Assembly (NCBI GenBank): GCA_023249615.1
Contig: JAHFCG010000005.1
Span: forward strand, 1 to 42,712
Direction of reading: 5' to 3'
Source: a candidate division FCPU426 bacterium
GTDB taxonomy: Bacteria; Oederibacteriota; Muellerivitia; Muellerivitales; Muellerivitaceae
Length of the DNA stretch: 42,712 nt
This document shows, piece after piece, positions 6,985 to 16,446 of the stretch; within the stretch, counting starts at the first letter, position 1, and each line of letters begins with the position of its first letter. The translations under genes and the position numbers were made by a program. The notes under the pieces were generated by a model. That model was not told where the DNA came from and made no database searches. It worked only from the letters and a program-made list of their open reading frames with translations.

Positions 6985-7851
6985 ATGGCGCAGATCAGGG
7001 AAATTAAAACACGCATCAAGAGCGTCAAGAACATCGGCCAGATCACCAAAGCCATGAAGATGGTGGCGTCGGCCCGATTAAAGCGAGCCCAGGAACGCAT
7101 CTTGGGAGCCCGCCCCTACGCCCAACGTATGGCGGATGTGATGAAAAACCTGGCGGCCAAGACCGGCGCGGAGGTTCATCCCCTTTTAACCGTCCGCGGC
7201 GCGGGTAAAACCGCCCTGATGGTCATTACCGCCGATCGCGGACTTTGCGGAAGCTTCAACACCAATATTCTCCGCCAGGCCCGCGGTTATTTGCAGGAAA
7301 ATCCCGATACGGTTCTTTTGACCGTGGGGAAAAAAGGGCGGGATTTTTTCAAACGACGGAACGTGCCGATCCGCAGGGAATGGCTTTCGGTTTTCCCCCA
7401 TATTCCTTACGAGACGGTCCTGGAAATGCGCGATGAAATGGAAACCCTTTTCATCACCGAGAAATACAAATCAGTTCTGGTTCTTTACACCCATTTCAAA
7501 AGCGTCATAAACCAGGTGGTGACCCTGGATACGCTTCTCCCGATCAAGGTCGCCGAACTGCCGGGCGAGGGGAAAAAGGTGGATTTTTCAGGCGGGGATT
7601 ATGAGTTTGAACCCAGCGTGGAAACCATCATGGAAAAACTGATTTCACAGTACCTGGCCACCCAGATTCACCGCTTCCTTTTGGAAAGCTTCTCTTCCGA
7701 AATGGGCGCGAAACGAAACGCCATGGAATCGGCCAGCAAGAACGCGACGGAAATGATCGGGAAGCTGACGTTGGAATTTAACCGCGCCCGCCAGGCGATG
7801 ATCACCAAGGAATTGGCGGAAATCGTGGGAGGAGCCGCGGCACTACAGTAA
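6985..7851 (+). CDS. atpG: F1Fo ATP synthase subunit gamma
   Basis: The product is 288 residues, the normal length for the central rotor shaft. It begins with the standard MAQIREIKTRIKSV helix and KAMKMVASARLKRA, contains ITADRGLCGSFN near residue 80, and ends with the C-terminal helix in which NRARQAMITKELAEIVGGAAAL is diagnostic. Start ATG at 6985 lies six bases after AAAAAGG, which is supplied by the tail of the upstream palindrome. Confidence 0.95.
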   Translation: MAQIREIKTRIKSVKNIGQITKAMKMVASARLKRAQERILGARPYAQRMADVMKNLAAKTGAEVHPLLTVRGAGKTALMVITADRGLCGSFNTNILRQARGYLQENPDTVLLTVGKKGRDFFKRRNVPIRREWLSVFPHIPYETVLEMRDEMETLFITEKYKSVLVLYTHFKSVINQVVTLDTLLPIKVAELPGEGKKVDFSGGDYEFEPSVETIMEKLISQYLATQIHRFLLESFSSEMGAKRNAMESASKNATEMIGKLTLEFNRARQAMITKELAEIVGGAAALQ

Positions 7852-7865
7852 ATAATAATAGTTAG

Positions 7866-7886
7866 GGGCGAACCTTGGGTTCGCCC
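7866..7886. repeat. Hairpin between atpG and atpD
   Basis: GGGCGAACC (7866-7874) and GGTTCGCCC (7878-7886) form a perfect 9-bp stem with a three-base loop. There is no T-run, so it is not a classical terminator. It is of the GGGCGAAC...GTTCGCCC type seen as dispersed repeats in many genomes. Confidence 0.75.
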
Positions 7887-7893
7887 GGGTTAG

Positions 7894-9360
<1,467 letters not shown>

Positions 9361-9366
9361 GAATTT

Positions 9367-9460
9367 GAACCACGGGGTACACGGAGATCACGGAGTAAGT
9401 CTTTTTTTTAATTCATTTTTCTAAATTTTACTCTGTGTAACTCGGTTAACTCGGTGGTGA
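9367..9460. repeat. ACCACGG...CGGTGGT palindrome between atpD and atpC
   Basis: The left arm (about 9369-9398) and right arm (about 9428-9457) are imperfect inverted copies with internal ACGGAG-like short repeats. The right arm continues into GAAAGGGG, the ribosome binding site of atpC. A single right arm of the same type recurs upstream of mnmA at 32620-32641. Confidence 0.8.
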
Positions 9461-9472
9461 AAGGGGATTTTT

Positions 9473-9892
9473 GTGTCGAAGTCTTTCAAACTACAAATCG
9501 TCGCGCCGGACAAACCCGCCATCACGGAGGAGGCCTCTCTGGTCGTTCTTCCTGGCGAAGTGGGAGAGTTTGGCGTCATGGCCCAGCACATGGCGTTTTT
9601 GTCCACCCTGAAACCAGGAACCATGAGAATCGTCAAGGGACAGGGAAGGGAACTTTACTTTGTCGCCGGTGGTTTCGCTGAGGTCAATCAGTCCTCCGTG
9701 ATTGTTCTGGCCGAGGAATATGAAAGGGCCGATGAAATCGACGTTGAAAACGCCAAACTTTCCTTGAAAAAAGCCGAGGAAAAATTGAGGAATGAGGACA
9801 AGGCGGATGACGAAGCCGCCCGTCAAACGATTCTCCGCGCCCGCGCCCGCCTGAAAACCGCGGAAGAATCCAAATCCTACAAGAAAGTCTGA
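9473..9892 (+). CDS. atpC: F1Fo ATP synthase subunit epsilon
   Basis: The start is GTG at 9473, six bases after AAAGGGG (9460-9466); the product is 139 residues. The N-terminal beta-sandwich shows LQIVAPDKPAITEEASLV, GEVGEFGVMAQHM and FVAGGFAEV, all typical of epsilon. The C-terminal part (from about residue 88) is a charged helical hairpin, the region that inhibits ATP hydrolysis in related enzymes. It closes the ATP synthase operon. Confidence 0.94.
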   Translation: MSKSFKLQIVAPDKPAITEEASLVVLPGEVGEFGVMAQHMAFLSTLKPGTMRIVKGQGRELYFVAGGFAEVNQSSVIVLAEEYERADEIDVENAKLSLKKAEEKLRNEDKADDEAARQTILRARARLKTAEESKSYKKV

Positions 9893-9895
9893 CAA

Positions 9896-9960
9896 CTAAT
9901 TCTTAATTTTGAATTTTTAGTTTTTAATTAAGAACTAAAAATTAAGAATTCAAAATTCCG
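9896..9960. repeat. AT-rich palindrome between atpC and the Rieske-like gene
   Basis: The two halves (about 9896-9928 and 9929-9958) are near-complete inverted copies made of TTTTGAATT and TTTTTAGTT-like words, meeting at TTAATTAAG. It resembles the flanks of the 3304 and 5251 elements and the 27378-27459 stretch. Confidence 0.75.
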
Positions 9961-9972
9961 TTTGGAGTTTTC

Positions 9973-10278
9973 GTGGACTCCCCCGCCTTTCAAGCCGTCC
10001 CCGCCGAAACCACCTTGGAGAATAACGTTTCCCAAGTTTTGGAAATTCAAGGGAAGAAAATCGCCCTCGTCAAAACCAATGATGGTCTTTTCGCCCTGGA
10101 CAATTCCTGTCGCCATTTGGGAGGTTCGTTGGGAAAGGGAATCGTCAGAAATAATTGTATTGTTTATCCACTCCACCGCTGGTCCTTTGAGCTTTCCTCG
10201 GGGAAATGCGTGAACGGAGGCGCGGATGAAAAAAACGCGACTCATGAAGTGAAGGTGGAAAAGGAAAAATTCTCCTAA
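9973..10278 (+). CDS. Rieske-like [2Fe-2S] domain protein lacking one cysteine ligand
   Basis: The product is 101 residues starting at GTG 9973 after TTGGAG. The fold matches small Rieske/NirD-type ferredoxins: a first ligand motif C46-R-H48 with HLGGSLGKG, and a second region IVYPLHRWSF. In a true Rieske centre the second motif is C-x-x-H, but here the cysteine position is tyrosine 65 (codon TAT) and only histidine 68 remains; another cysteine sits three residues earlier at 62. The protein may bind a cluster through cysteine 62, or be a NirD-like structural relative without a cluster. It follows atpC but is separated by a palindrome and has no obvious link to ATP synthesis. Confidence 0.75.
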   Translation: MDSPAFQAVPAETTLENNVSQVLEIQGKKIALVKTNDGLFALDNSCRHLGGSLGKGIVRNNCIVYPLHRWSFELSSGKCVNGGADEKNATHEVKVEKEKFS

Positions 10279-10362
10279 AATTGCGGTAAAAAGAACCGCT
10301 TTTTTTCCTCGAAATAAAAAGATAAAATAGTTTCGGTATGTTTGTAATAAAAGGTGAGCAAC

Positions 10363-10761
10363 ATGATTGTTGGTTTAGGTGTGGATTTAATCGAAATCGA
10401 TCGGGTGAAGAAGGCCCATCTCAAACACGGGGACCGTTTTATCCAACGGCTCTACACCCCCGCTGAAGCCAAGTATTGCCTCAAGAAAAAAGACCCCTAT
10501 CCCTCATTGGCCGGGCGGTTCGCCGCCAAGGAAGCCGTCATCAAGGCTTTCAGCCATGGTTTTGGCGGAAGGTGGAAATGGACCCACATTGAAGTCGTCC
10601 GTGAGTTAAGCGGCAAACCGACTCTCAAGTTCACCGGAATTTTGGAAAAGCTCCGGGTGAAACGAAAAATAAAAAATATTCACCTGACCATTGCCCACAG
10701 TAAAAGGGACGCGACAGCGGTGGTTATTTTCGAGACCGCGCCTGGCAAGGGGTCCGAATGA
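10363..10761 (+). CDS. acpS: Holo-[acyl-carrier-protein] synthase
   Basis: This enzyme transfers 4'-phosphopantetheine from CoA to acyl carrier protein. The start chosen is ATG at 10363, after AAGGTGA (10351-10357), giving the canonical beginning MIVGLGVDLIEIDRV with the Mg-binding aspartate 8. The second signature GRFAAKEAVIKA follows, and the C-terminus has LTIAHSKRDATAVVI. The product is 132 residues, slightly longer than the usual 120-126. A GTG three codons upstream is possible. Its stop overlaps the next start (ATGA), so the two genes are coupled. Confidence 0.92.
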   Translation: MIVGLGVDLIEIDRVKKAHLKHGDRFIQRLYTPAEAKYCLKKKDPYPSLAGRFAAKEAVIKAFSHGFGGRWKWTHIEVVRELSGKPTLKFTGILEKLRVKRKIKNIHLTIAHSKRDATAVVIFETAPGKGSE

Positions 10762-12242
10762 AAAACCCAAGGTCTTTCCAGGAAAGAAAACTCACTGGGG
10801 CCCACTGGTTTTGGTTTTTAGCCATCTTGGGATTGGTTACCCGAATTCCACTGCTGGGGTTGAACACCGCAGAAACCACGGATGGAGTCTGGAGCCTGAC
10901 CTATTTCTCGCCTGCGTTTCTTCCCAATGACCGGTTCGTGATCTTTCCAGGGTATCCCTTCATTCTTTACCTGGCGGAAAAGTTGGGGGTGGGTGGATGG
11001 TATTTCGGGCGCCTGGTATCGGCCCTCGCGGGAATTTTTTTTCTGATCCCCCTTTGGAAATTTTCCCGCCGGTGGATGTCGCTGGATATGTCCGGCATTG
11101 TTTGCGCCATGGCTCTTTTTTCCCCCCTGTTATGGCAATGGTCCCTCAAGGTGATGCCGGATGTTTTTTTCCTGCTGTTCTTTTGGCTTTGCCTCGAAAG
11201 GTTGGCGGCCTGGGAACTTGAACAAAAACAAACGGCCTGGGTGGTTGGAAACCTTTCCGCGGCGGTCGCGGCCTGCACCAGACCCGAAGGGTACCTTTTG
11301 TTCCCGTGGGTTTTGATCCTGGCGGAGAAATGGGAGTCAGGTTCCAAATGGGTCCGGCGTTTATGGCTGGCGGCGGCCTGGGCCGGTCCGGCGCTGCTTT
11401 TAAAACCGAAAATTCTCACGATCATTGACGCCTACCGGGAAGGCCTGGGGCTTAACTCCGGCCCCCAATCCGCGAATATTCCTCTTCTTAACTTCATGGA
11501 ACACCTTTACGCCTACCTGGCCCAACCGGTTTATATATTTACCCCCCTCGTTTATTGGTTCGCGATTCTGGGCCTTGGAAAAATGGTCCGTCGAAAGGAA
11601 CAGGAAGGTTCGATTTTCCGGGGGGTAATTTTACAGGTTTATGCCGTTTTGTTTATTTCCCGGCTTTTTCCAACCGGTTATCAGGACAGATACCTTCTGC
11701 CTTACCTTCCCCTGTTAACCGTCGCGGCGGGTGTTCATTTGGAAAGTTTCTTTGAACATTGGAAGAACAAAAAAAATCCAATCAAGCACATGTTCCTGAA
11801 AAACGGACTTTTGGTCTTTTGCCTGGCATGGCTGACCCTTTATTCCGCCGCGTCCTTGATTTCCCAAAATGATTCCTTCGGGGATGTTAAACGCTCCTCG
11901 GAATTTTTAAAAACCCTTCCCCCGAATGCGGTCCTGTTTTCGGATGAAATTCAAAAAACCCAATTTTGGTCCGGCCGGAAGCCTATTCCGGTTGTTCTCC
12001 CTTTTGTTCCGCCGAAGGGGTGTTACGTTGTCCTTCACAGCTGTTATACCCCGAGGATAAATTTCGTGAGCGAGAACATGAAGAGGCGCTTCGGGGCGGA
12101 AATCATCCGCCAGGATTACAGCATGGTGGTTCCCATTTTGACGGATTTGATGCAGGAACAAAATTTTCAGAACCGCGTCGCGGCGACGGCTTTCCGATTC
12201 CAACCCCAATTTTTCCAGACGCTGGTTTTTCACGTAAAGTAA
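10758..12242 (+). CDS. GT-C type membrane glycosyltransferase (dolichyl-phosphate mannosyltransferase / ArnT-like)
   Basis: The product is 494 residues with about ten or eleven hydrophobic helices across residues 18-370 and a C-terminal non-membrane domain. An acidic motif in the first external loop (TDGVW, about residue 38) is where GT-C enzymes place the catalytic aspartate. The loop with FPGYPFILYLAEKL and the RP(E)GYLLFPWV stretch also fit the PMT_2-like group. It probably moves a sugar from a lipid carrier to an envelope acceptor; donor and acceptor cannot be told. It overlaps acpS by four bases and is followed 19 bases later by the NAD(P)HX repair gene. Confidence 0.7.
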   Translation: MKNPRSFQERKLTGAHWFWFLAILGLVTRIPLLGLNTAETTDGVWSLTYFSPAFLPNDRFVIFPGYPFILYLAEKLGVGGWYFGRLVSALAGIFFLIPLWKFSRRWMSLDMSGIVCAMALFSPLLWQWSLKVMPDVFFLLFFWLCLERLAAWELEQKQTAWVVGNLSAAVAACTRPEGYLLFPWVLILAEKWESGSKWVRRLWLAAAWAGPALLLKPKILTIIDAYREGLGLNSGPQSANIPLLNFMEHLYAYLAQPVYIFTPLVYWFAILGLGKMVRRKEQEGSIFRGVILQVYAVLFISRLFPTGYQDRYLLPYLPLLTVAAGVHLESFFEHWKNKKNPIKHMFLKNGLLVFCLAWLTLYSAASLISQNDSFGDVKRSSEFLKTLPPNAVLFSDEIQKTQFWSGRKPIPVVLPFVPPKGCYVVLHSCYTPRINFVSENMKRRFGAEIIRQDYSMVVPILTDLMQEQNFQNRVAATAFRFQPQFFQTLVFHVK

Positions 12243-12261
12243 TCAACACGGGAGTGGACAC

Positions 12262-13815
12262 TTGAAATTGGCGACCTCGCAGGACATGAAAAAAATGGAT
12301 GAACTGGCCGTTAAGGACCATGGCTTGTCCCTTTCCCAATTGATGGAAAACGCGGGGGCGGCGGTAGTTTCCGGCATGGAGGAGGAATGGGGAAACCTTT
12401 CCAAAAAGACCATCGGCGTTCTTTGCGGGCCGGGAAATAACGGCGGGGATGGTCTCGTGGCGGCCCGTATTTTGAAGCAAAAAAAAGCAAGCGTGGTGGC
12501 GGTGATCGCGGGTGAACTGGAGGATTTGTCGGAGGAAACCAGGAAGCAATACCAGAAGGCCAAAACCGCAAAGGTTCCCATTCTCCTCCTCAGGGACCAG
12601 GAAGGGCTCAAATCGGTTCGAGTGGCGCTTGAGGAATGCGATTATTTGGTGGACGCGCTTTTCGGCACGGGACTTTCCCGTCCCCTGGAAGGAATATTCC
12701 GGGACCTGGTTCAACTGGCGAGAAAGCTCGGCAAACCCGTGGCGGCCGTGGATATTCCCTCGGGCATGTCCGCCGATTCGGGTTCTCCGCGGGGCGAGGT
12801 TCTTCCGGCGAAAATGACCATTACCTTTGGACTTCCCAAGACTGGTTTTTATACTCCTGTCGGTTCTTCCCTCGCCGGTTTCTTAAAAGTTGCCGACATT
12901 GGATTTCCCCCTGATCTTTTGAAGGCCCCCTTTATTAAAAAAGAACTCGTTGAAAAGGAAATGGTTTTAAAATTCATGCCGCGGTATGACGAAAACACCC
13001 ACAAGGGGACCCGAGGGCGGGTGTTAATCGTCGCGGGGGCGACAGGTTTAACCGGAGCCGCGGCCCTTTGCGCCTACGGCGCCCAGCGGATCGGTGCCGG
13101 TCTTGTCACTGTCGCCTGTCCGGAAAGTTTAAACGCGATTTTGGAAATGAAACTTACCGAGCCGATGACGGCGCCGGTGCCGGAAGTGGAAGGCGGATTT
13201 CTTTCACTTAAGGCGGCTGGAAGAATTCTTCACCTCGCGACAAACGTGAATTCGGTGATCATCGGGCCGGGAATTGGAAGACACCGTGAAACCGGTCAAC
13301 TGCTCCGGGACCTTTTGACAAAACTTACCGCTCCTATGGTGGTAGACGCCGATGCCCTCAACCTGTTGGGGGGCCAATTGGATATTTTCAGGTCCGCCAG
13401 GGCTCCCGTTGTTTTAACGCCCCACCCCGGCGAGGCCGCGTGGCTTTTAAAAACCACGATAAACGAAGTGGAACAGAACCGTGTTAAAGTTGCGAAGCAA
13501 ATTGCCGAAGGCTATAATGTGGCCGTTGTTTTAAAAGGACGTTTTACCGTTATCGCGAATCCCCAGGGAGAAGTCAGAATTAATCCCACGGGAAACCGAG
13601 GGTTGGCGACGGCCGGAACCGGGGATGTCTTGTCCGGTATCATCGGCGGTCTTCTCGCCCAACGGCTTTCTCCTTTTGACGCGGCAACCGCGGGAGTTTA
13701 TCTGCATGGCTTGGCCGGTGAATGGGCCAGCCGCAGGTTGGGACCCGACGGGTTACTGGCTGGAGATTTGCTGCCCCTTTTACCCCGGCTTCTTCGGCGG
13801 TTAAAAGAAAATTAG
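12262..13815 (+). CDS. nnrDE: Bifunctional NAD(P)H-hydrate epimerase / ADP-dependent NAD(P)H-hydrate dehydratase
   Basis: This two-domain metabolite-repair enzyme is 517 residues long. The N-terminal epimerase (YjeF_N) domain has LMENAGAAVV, GPGNNGGDGLVAAR, the DALFGTGLSRP stretch and VDIPSGMSADSG. The C-terminal dehydratase domain (from about residue 235) has TGAAALCAYGAQRIGAGLVT, IIGPGIGR, VVDADALNLL, LTPHPGEAAWLL and the nucleotide-binding AGTGDVLSGIIGGLLAQ. Start is TTG at 12262, preceded by GGGAGTGG. Together the domains convert damaged NADHX and NADPHX back to NAD(P)H. All catalytic motifs look intact. Confidence 0.94.
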   Translation: MKLATSQDMKKMDELAVKDHGLSLSQLMENAGAAVVSGMEEEWGNLSKKTIGVLCGPGNNGGDGLVAARILKQKKASVVAVIAGELEDLSEETRKQYQKAKTAKVPILLLRDQEGLKSVRVALEECDYLVDALFGTGLSRPLEGIFRDLVQLARKLGKPVAAVDIPSGMSADSGSPRGEVLPAKMTITFGLPKTGFYTPVGSSLAGFLKVADIGFPPDLLKAPFIKKELVEKEMVLKFMPRYDENTHKGTRGRVLIVAGATGLTGAAALCAYGAQRIGAGLVTVACPESLNAILEMKLTEPMTAPVPEVEGGFLSLKAAGRILHLATNVNSVIIGPGIGRHRETGQLLRDLLTKLTAPMVVDADALNLLGGQLDIFRSARAPVVLTPHPGEAAWLLKTTINEVEQNRVKVAKQIAEGYNVAVVLKGRFTVIANPQGEVRINPTGNRGLATAGTGDVLSGIIGGLLAQRLSPFDAATAGVYLHGLAGEWASRRLGPDGLLAGDLLPLLPRLLRRLKEN

Positions 13816-13826
13816 CGGGAGCCCCT

Positions 13827-14507
13827 ATGGCCGTCGCACCTGAACTCCAAAACCAATGGGACGCGTTTCTCAAACTCCTCCAGGTACGTGAACCGAGGCT
13901 TTATGACCATTTAAAGGTCGGCCGGGTTAAGGATTCGACCAAGTACAATATGGTGGTTTACGCCCAAACGGCGGATGATTTAAAAGAAATGGAAGTTGGA
14001 CTAAAAGTTTATCATGATAAGATCATCGAATTCATGCCGATGATTTTTGGCGAAAACAAGGGGATCAAGACGGAGTTGGCTTCGGACGAGGATTGGCAGA
14101 CCGCGGCCCCCAAAACGGCAACCGCTTCAGCCCCTCCCCCCCCGCCGGCGGCCGGCCCGGTGTTTAATATGTCGACAGATCAAAATGAGCTGTTAAAGGT
14201 TCTTGAGGCTTCCATCCGGCAAAAAGTGGAGGCTGAAATGAGGGCCACCCTCCAGGCGGAGGCGGCCAGCGCCGAGAATCAAAGTCAGTTGCTTCAAAAA
14301 GTTAAAGAGGATTTTGAGCAAGAAGAGGAAAACCGGCGTCTCGCGGTTCGAATGGCCCAGATCGCCGAGGGAGACAAGATTCTGACCCAACTGGTGATGG
14401 CCTGGCAGCAGGCAAAGCAAAATGGCGACGGCGGGGCGCAGTGGAACGAAGTTAAGCAGCGTTTATTAGAACTTTTGGACGCGACGGTTCAGTTAACGCA
14501 ATCCTGA
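13827..14507 (+). CDS. Hypothetical coiled-coil protein
   Basis: The start chosen is ATG at 13827, five bases after GGGAG (13817-13821), giving 226 residues; the upstream in-frame extension overlaps nnrDE and is a shadow. The N-terminal 75 residues are a small alpha/beta domain (LQVREPRLYDHLKVGRV). A proline/alanine linker at about residues 92-112 (APPPPPAAG) leads to a long charged helix, about 120-195, likely a coiled coil. No family is recognised and there is no signal peptide, so it is probably cytoplasmic. Confidence 0.7.
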   Translation: MAVAPELQNQWDAFLKLLQVREPRLYDHLKVGRVKDSTKYNMVVYAQTADDLKEMEVGLKVYHDKIIEFMPMIFGENKGIKTELASDEDWQTAAPKTATASAPPPPPAAGPVFNMSTDQNELLKVLEASIRQKVEAEMRATLQAEAASAENQSQLLQKVKEDFEQEEENRRLAVRMAQIAEGDKILTQLVMAWQQAKQNGDGGAQWNEVKQRLLELLDATVQLTQS

Positions 14508-14522
14508 TATTAAATTTGCCTT

Positions 14523-14541
14523 AAACCTCCGAGGGGTTTTT
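14523..14541 (+). terminator. Possible weak intrinsic terminator
   Basis: AAACCTC (14523-14529) pairs with GGGGTTT (14533-14539) with one G-T wobble and a three-base loop, followed by five T's in total. The stem is short, so this is tentative. Confidence 0.35.
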
Positions 14542-14566
14542 GGCGGGAACACCGAAAGGATAGAAA

Positions 14567-15151
14567 ATGTTAAATCACACCGTGGGATCAGCGCTTGGGT
14601 TTTTACTTTTGTCCTTCATGACCTGGTCCATCACTTTCGCCTTTTTGGTTTTCGGGGTCATGCTTCGCCGGAAGATCCTTTTGTGGGATGACCGCTGGAA
14701 AGAAACAATTGAGGAGGGCGGCATTTCAGTCGCCGAATTCGCGGAGGATTTGGAAAGGACTTACGAGAAAATCCGTGGAACCTTCCGTCTGTTGGGTTTT
14801 TTCCTTTTCTTGATCGTGGTCCTGATGGGATTTGTGGCTTATCTCGGACTTCTTGAAAAACCGGTTCTGGGTTTTAACCAGGTCATGAGCGGCCTTTGGC
14901 TATTATCCCTTGTCGCTCTTTCCGTTATTTTACCGGCGTTTGTCAATTTCGCCGTGGGAGCCTATTTCACCGAAACCATGTTGTTAAAAGCCAACGCCTT
15001 TGTTTTCCGCGACGCCGCCGAGGATATGCGGGAAAAGAAAATCAAAATTAAAATGATGGAAAAGGCGAAGGAAATGAAATCCCAAAGGGAGGCGGCCCGG
15101 GCCGCCCGAACCATTGGGCCGCCTGAAACCCCGGCGCCCGCCGGGAAATAA
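14567..15151 (+). CDS. Hypothetical membrane protein with cytoplasmic coiled-coil ends
   Basis: The product is 194 residues with three or four hydrophobic helices: about 10-32, 75-97 and 107-140 (the last long enough for two). Between the first and second lies a charged loop (WDDRWKETIEEGG). The C-terminal 45 residues are strongly charged (REKKIKIKMMEKAKEM) and probably form a cytoplasmic helix, ending in a proline/alanine tail. ATG at 14567 follows GAAAGGAT. No family recognised. The 77-base gap after it is T-rich without a clear element. Confidence 0.65.
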   Translation: MLNHTVGSALGFLLLSFMTWSITFAFLVFGVMLRRKILLWDDRWKETIEEGGISVAEFAEDLERTYEKIRGTFRLLGFFLFLIVVLMGFVAYLGLLEKPVLGFNQVMSGLWLLSLVALSVILPAFVNFAVGAYFTETMLLKANAFVFRDAAEDMREKKIKIKMMEKAKEMKSQREAARAARTIGPPETPAPAGK

Positions 15152-15228
15152 AACTTTTTCAGAATCCCTTTTTCCCCCGGTTGCCTCCGGTTTTTCCCCG
15201 TTTTTAAAAATTTTTTTCAGGAAAAGAA

Positions 15229-15582
15229 ATGCGTTTTTTTTTAATCGCCTTAACCTTGATGGGGATTTCCGGGTGCGCCACCCTCGGCGTCCGGGATTCC
15301 TCCCTGGAACTTAAAATCTCACCCCAGCCCCTTCGGCGGGGCCAGCCGGCCCTGGCGGAAATCAACGCCCCCCTCGACGCCGAGAAGGTTTTGGGGACTG
15401 TATTGGTGTTCGGGAGTCCCCAGCTGGAATTCCGAAAGGACAAGAAAAAGGGCATCTGGTATTTTTACGGAACCATTCCCTTTTCGCCCTGGGTGAAGCC
15501 GGGAACCTTCCAGGTCCGGGTGATTGCCACACTTCCAAATGAGAAACCCCATTACACGGAAATGAAAGTGGATTTAAAGTGA
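15229..15582 (+). CDS. Putative lipoprotein
   Basis: The product is 117 residues. It begins with a lipoprotein signal peptide (MRFFLIALTLMGISGC) whose lipobox ISGC places the acylated cysteine at residue 16. The mature part is beta-rich, with a run of hydrophobic/charged alternation and WYFYGTIPFSPWVKPGTF, suggesting a small immunoglobulin-like sandwich. Function unknown. Its stop overlaps the GTG start of the next glycosyltransferase gene, so the two are probably co-translated. Confidence 0.7.
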   Translation: MRFFLIALTLMGISGCATLGVRDSSLELKISPQPLRRGQPALAEINAPLDAEKVLGTVLVFGSPQLEFRKDKKKGIWYFYGTIPFSPWVKPGTFQVRVIATLPNEKPHYTEMKVDLK

Positions 15583-16442
15583 AAACCCCGGAACCCGTCT
15601 CCGTCATAATTCCCGCCTTCAACGAGGAAAATGGGGTGGGGAGGGTGGTGGGAGAGGTTCGAAAAACCCTGGGGCGGGCGAAAATTCGGCACGAGATCAT
15701 CGTGGTGGATGATGGTAGCGCGGATCAAACGGCCGCCATGGCAAAAAAAACCGGGGCAAAATTGATCTCGATGGGGGAGAACAGGGGCTACGGCGCCTCC
15801 ATCAAGGCGGGAATGCGCCAGGCGAAGAATAATCTCATCGCGATTTTGGACGCTGACGGAACCTATCCCCCCGGGGAACTTCCGAAACTCATTCAAATGG
15901 CCCAAACCGCGGATATGGCGGTGGGCGCCAGGATTAAACCCAACGCGGCGATTCCTTTTTTTAGGCGTTTTCCCAAATGGCTTTTGGGCAAGTGGGCCAA
16001 TTACCTCGCGGACCGGAAAATTCCCGATTTGAATTCGGGTTTGAGGGTTTTCCGAAAAAATATCGCGGCTCGTTACGAAGGTCTTTTTCCGAATGGTTTT
16101 TCCTTCACGACCACGATTACCCTAGCGCTGGAGTGCCATGGGTATATTGTCAAGTATCATCCCATTTCCTACGCGGTCCGTGTGGGAACCTCCAAGATCA
16201 GGCCCTTCAGGGACACCCTCAATTTTTTTTCCCTGGTCCTCAGGATCGTGATGTATTTCAAGCCCCTGAAGATATTCATCCCTTTAAGCGGTATCATATT
16301 GCTGTGGGGCCTTTGGTCGGGGGCGGATAGCTTTATCCACCAAGGACCCTTGAGGGTCACAACCTTATTTTTGCTTGTGGCGTCCCTACAAATCGCGGCG
16401 TTGGGGCTTTTGGCGGATTTGTTGGTTAAACGAGGAAGATGA
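15579..16442 (+). CDS. Family 2 glycosyltransferase (DPM1/GtrB-like)
   Basis: The start is GTG at 15579, overlapping the previous stop. The 287-residue product has an N-terminal GT-A domain with VSVIIPAFNEENGV, the nucleotide-binding EIIVVDDGSAD, and the metal-binding motif ILDADGTYPP. It is followed by NSGLRVFRK, typical of polyprenyl-phosphate sugar transferases. Two C-terminal membrane helices (about residues 228-247 and 257-280) anchor it. It likely builds a polyprenyl-phosphate-linked sugar donor for the envelope, which a GT-C enzyme such as the one at 10758 could use. Confidence 0.85.
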   Translation: MKTPEPVSVIIPAFNEENGVGRVVGEVRKTLGRAKIRHEIIVVDDGSADQTAAMAKKTGAKLISMGENRGYGASIKAGMRQAKNNLIAILDADGTYPPGELPKLIQMAQTADMAVGARIKPNAAIPFFRRFPKWLLGKWANYLADRKIPDLNSGLRVFRKNIAARYEGLFPNGFSFTTTITLALECHGYIVKYHPISYAVRVGTSKIRPFRDTLNFFSLVLRIVMYFKPLKIFIPLSGIILLWGLWSGADSFIHQGPLRVTTLFLLVASLQIAALGLLADLLVKRGR

Positions 16443-16446
16443 ACCC

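Noticed and set aside
7866..7886. Hairpin after atpG as a transcription terminator
   Set aside because: There is no T-run after the stem, and the operon clearly continues with atpD and atpC.
12225..12240. TTTTTCACGTAAAGTA looks like part of a parS site
   Set aside because: It lacks the full symmetric 16-base TGTTTCACGTGAAACA and lies at the end of a glycosyltransferase gene; one partial match is expected by chance.
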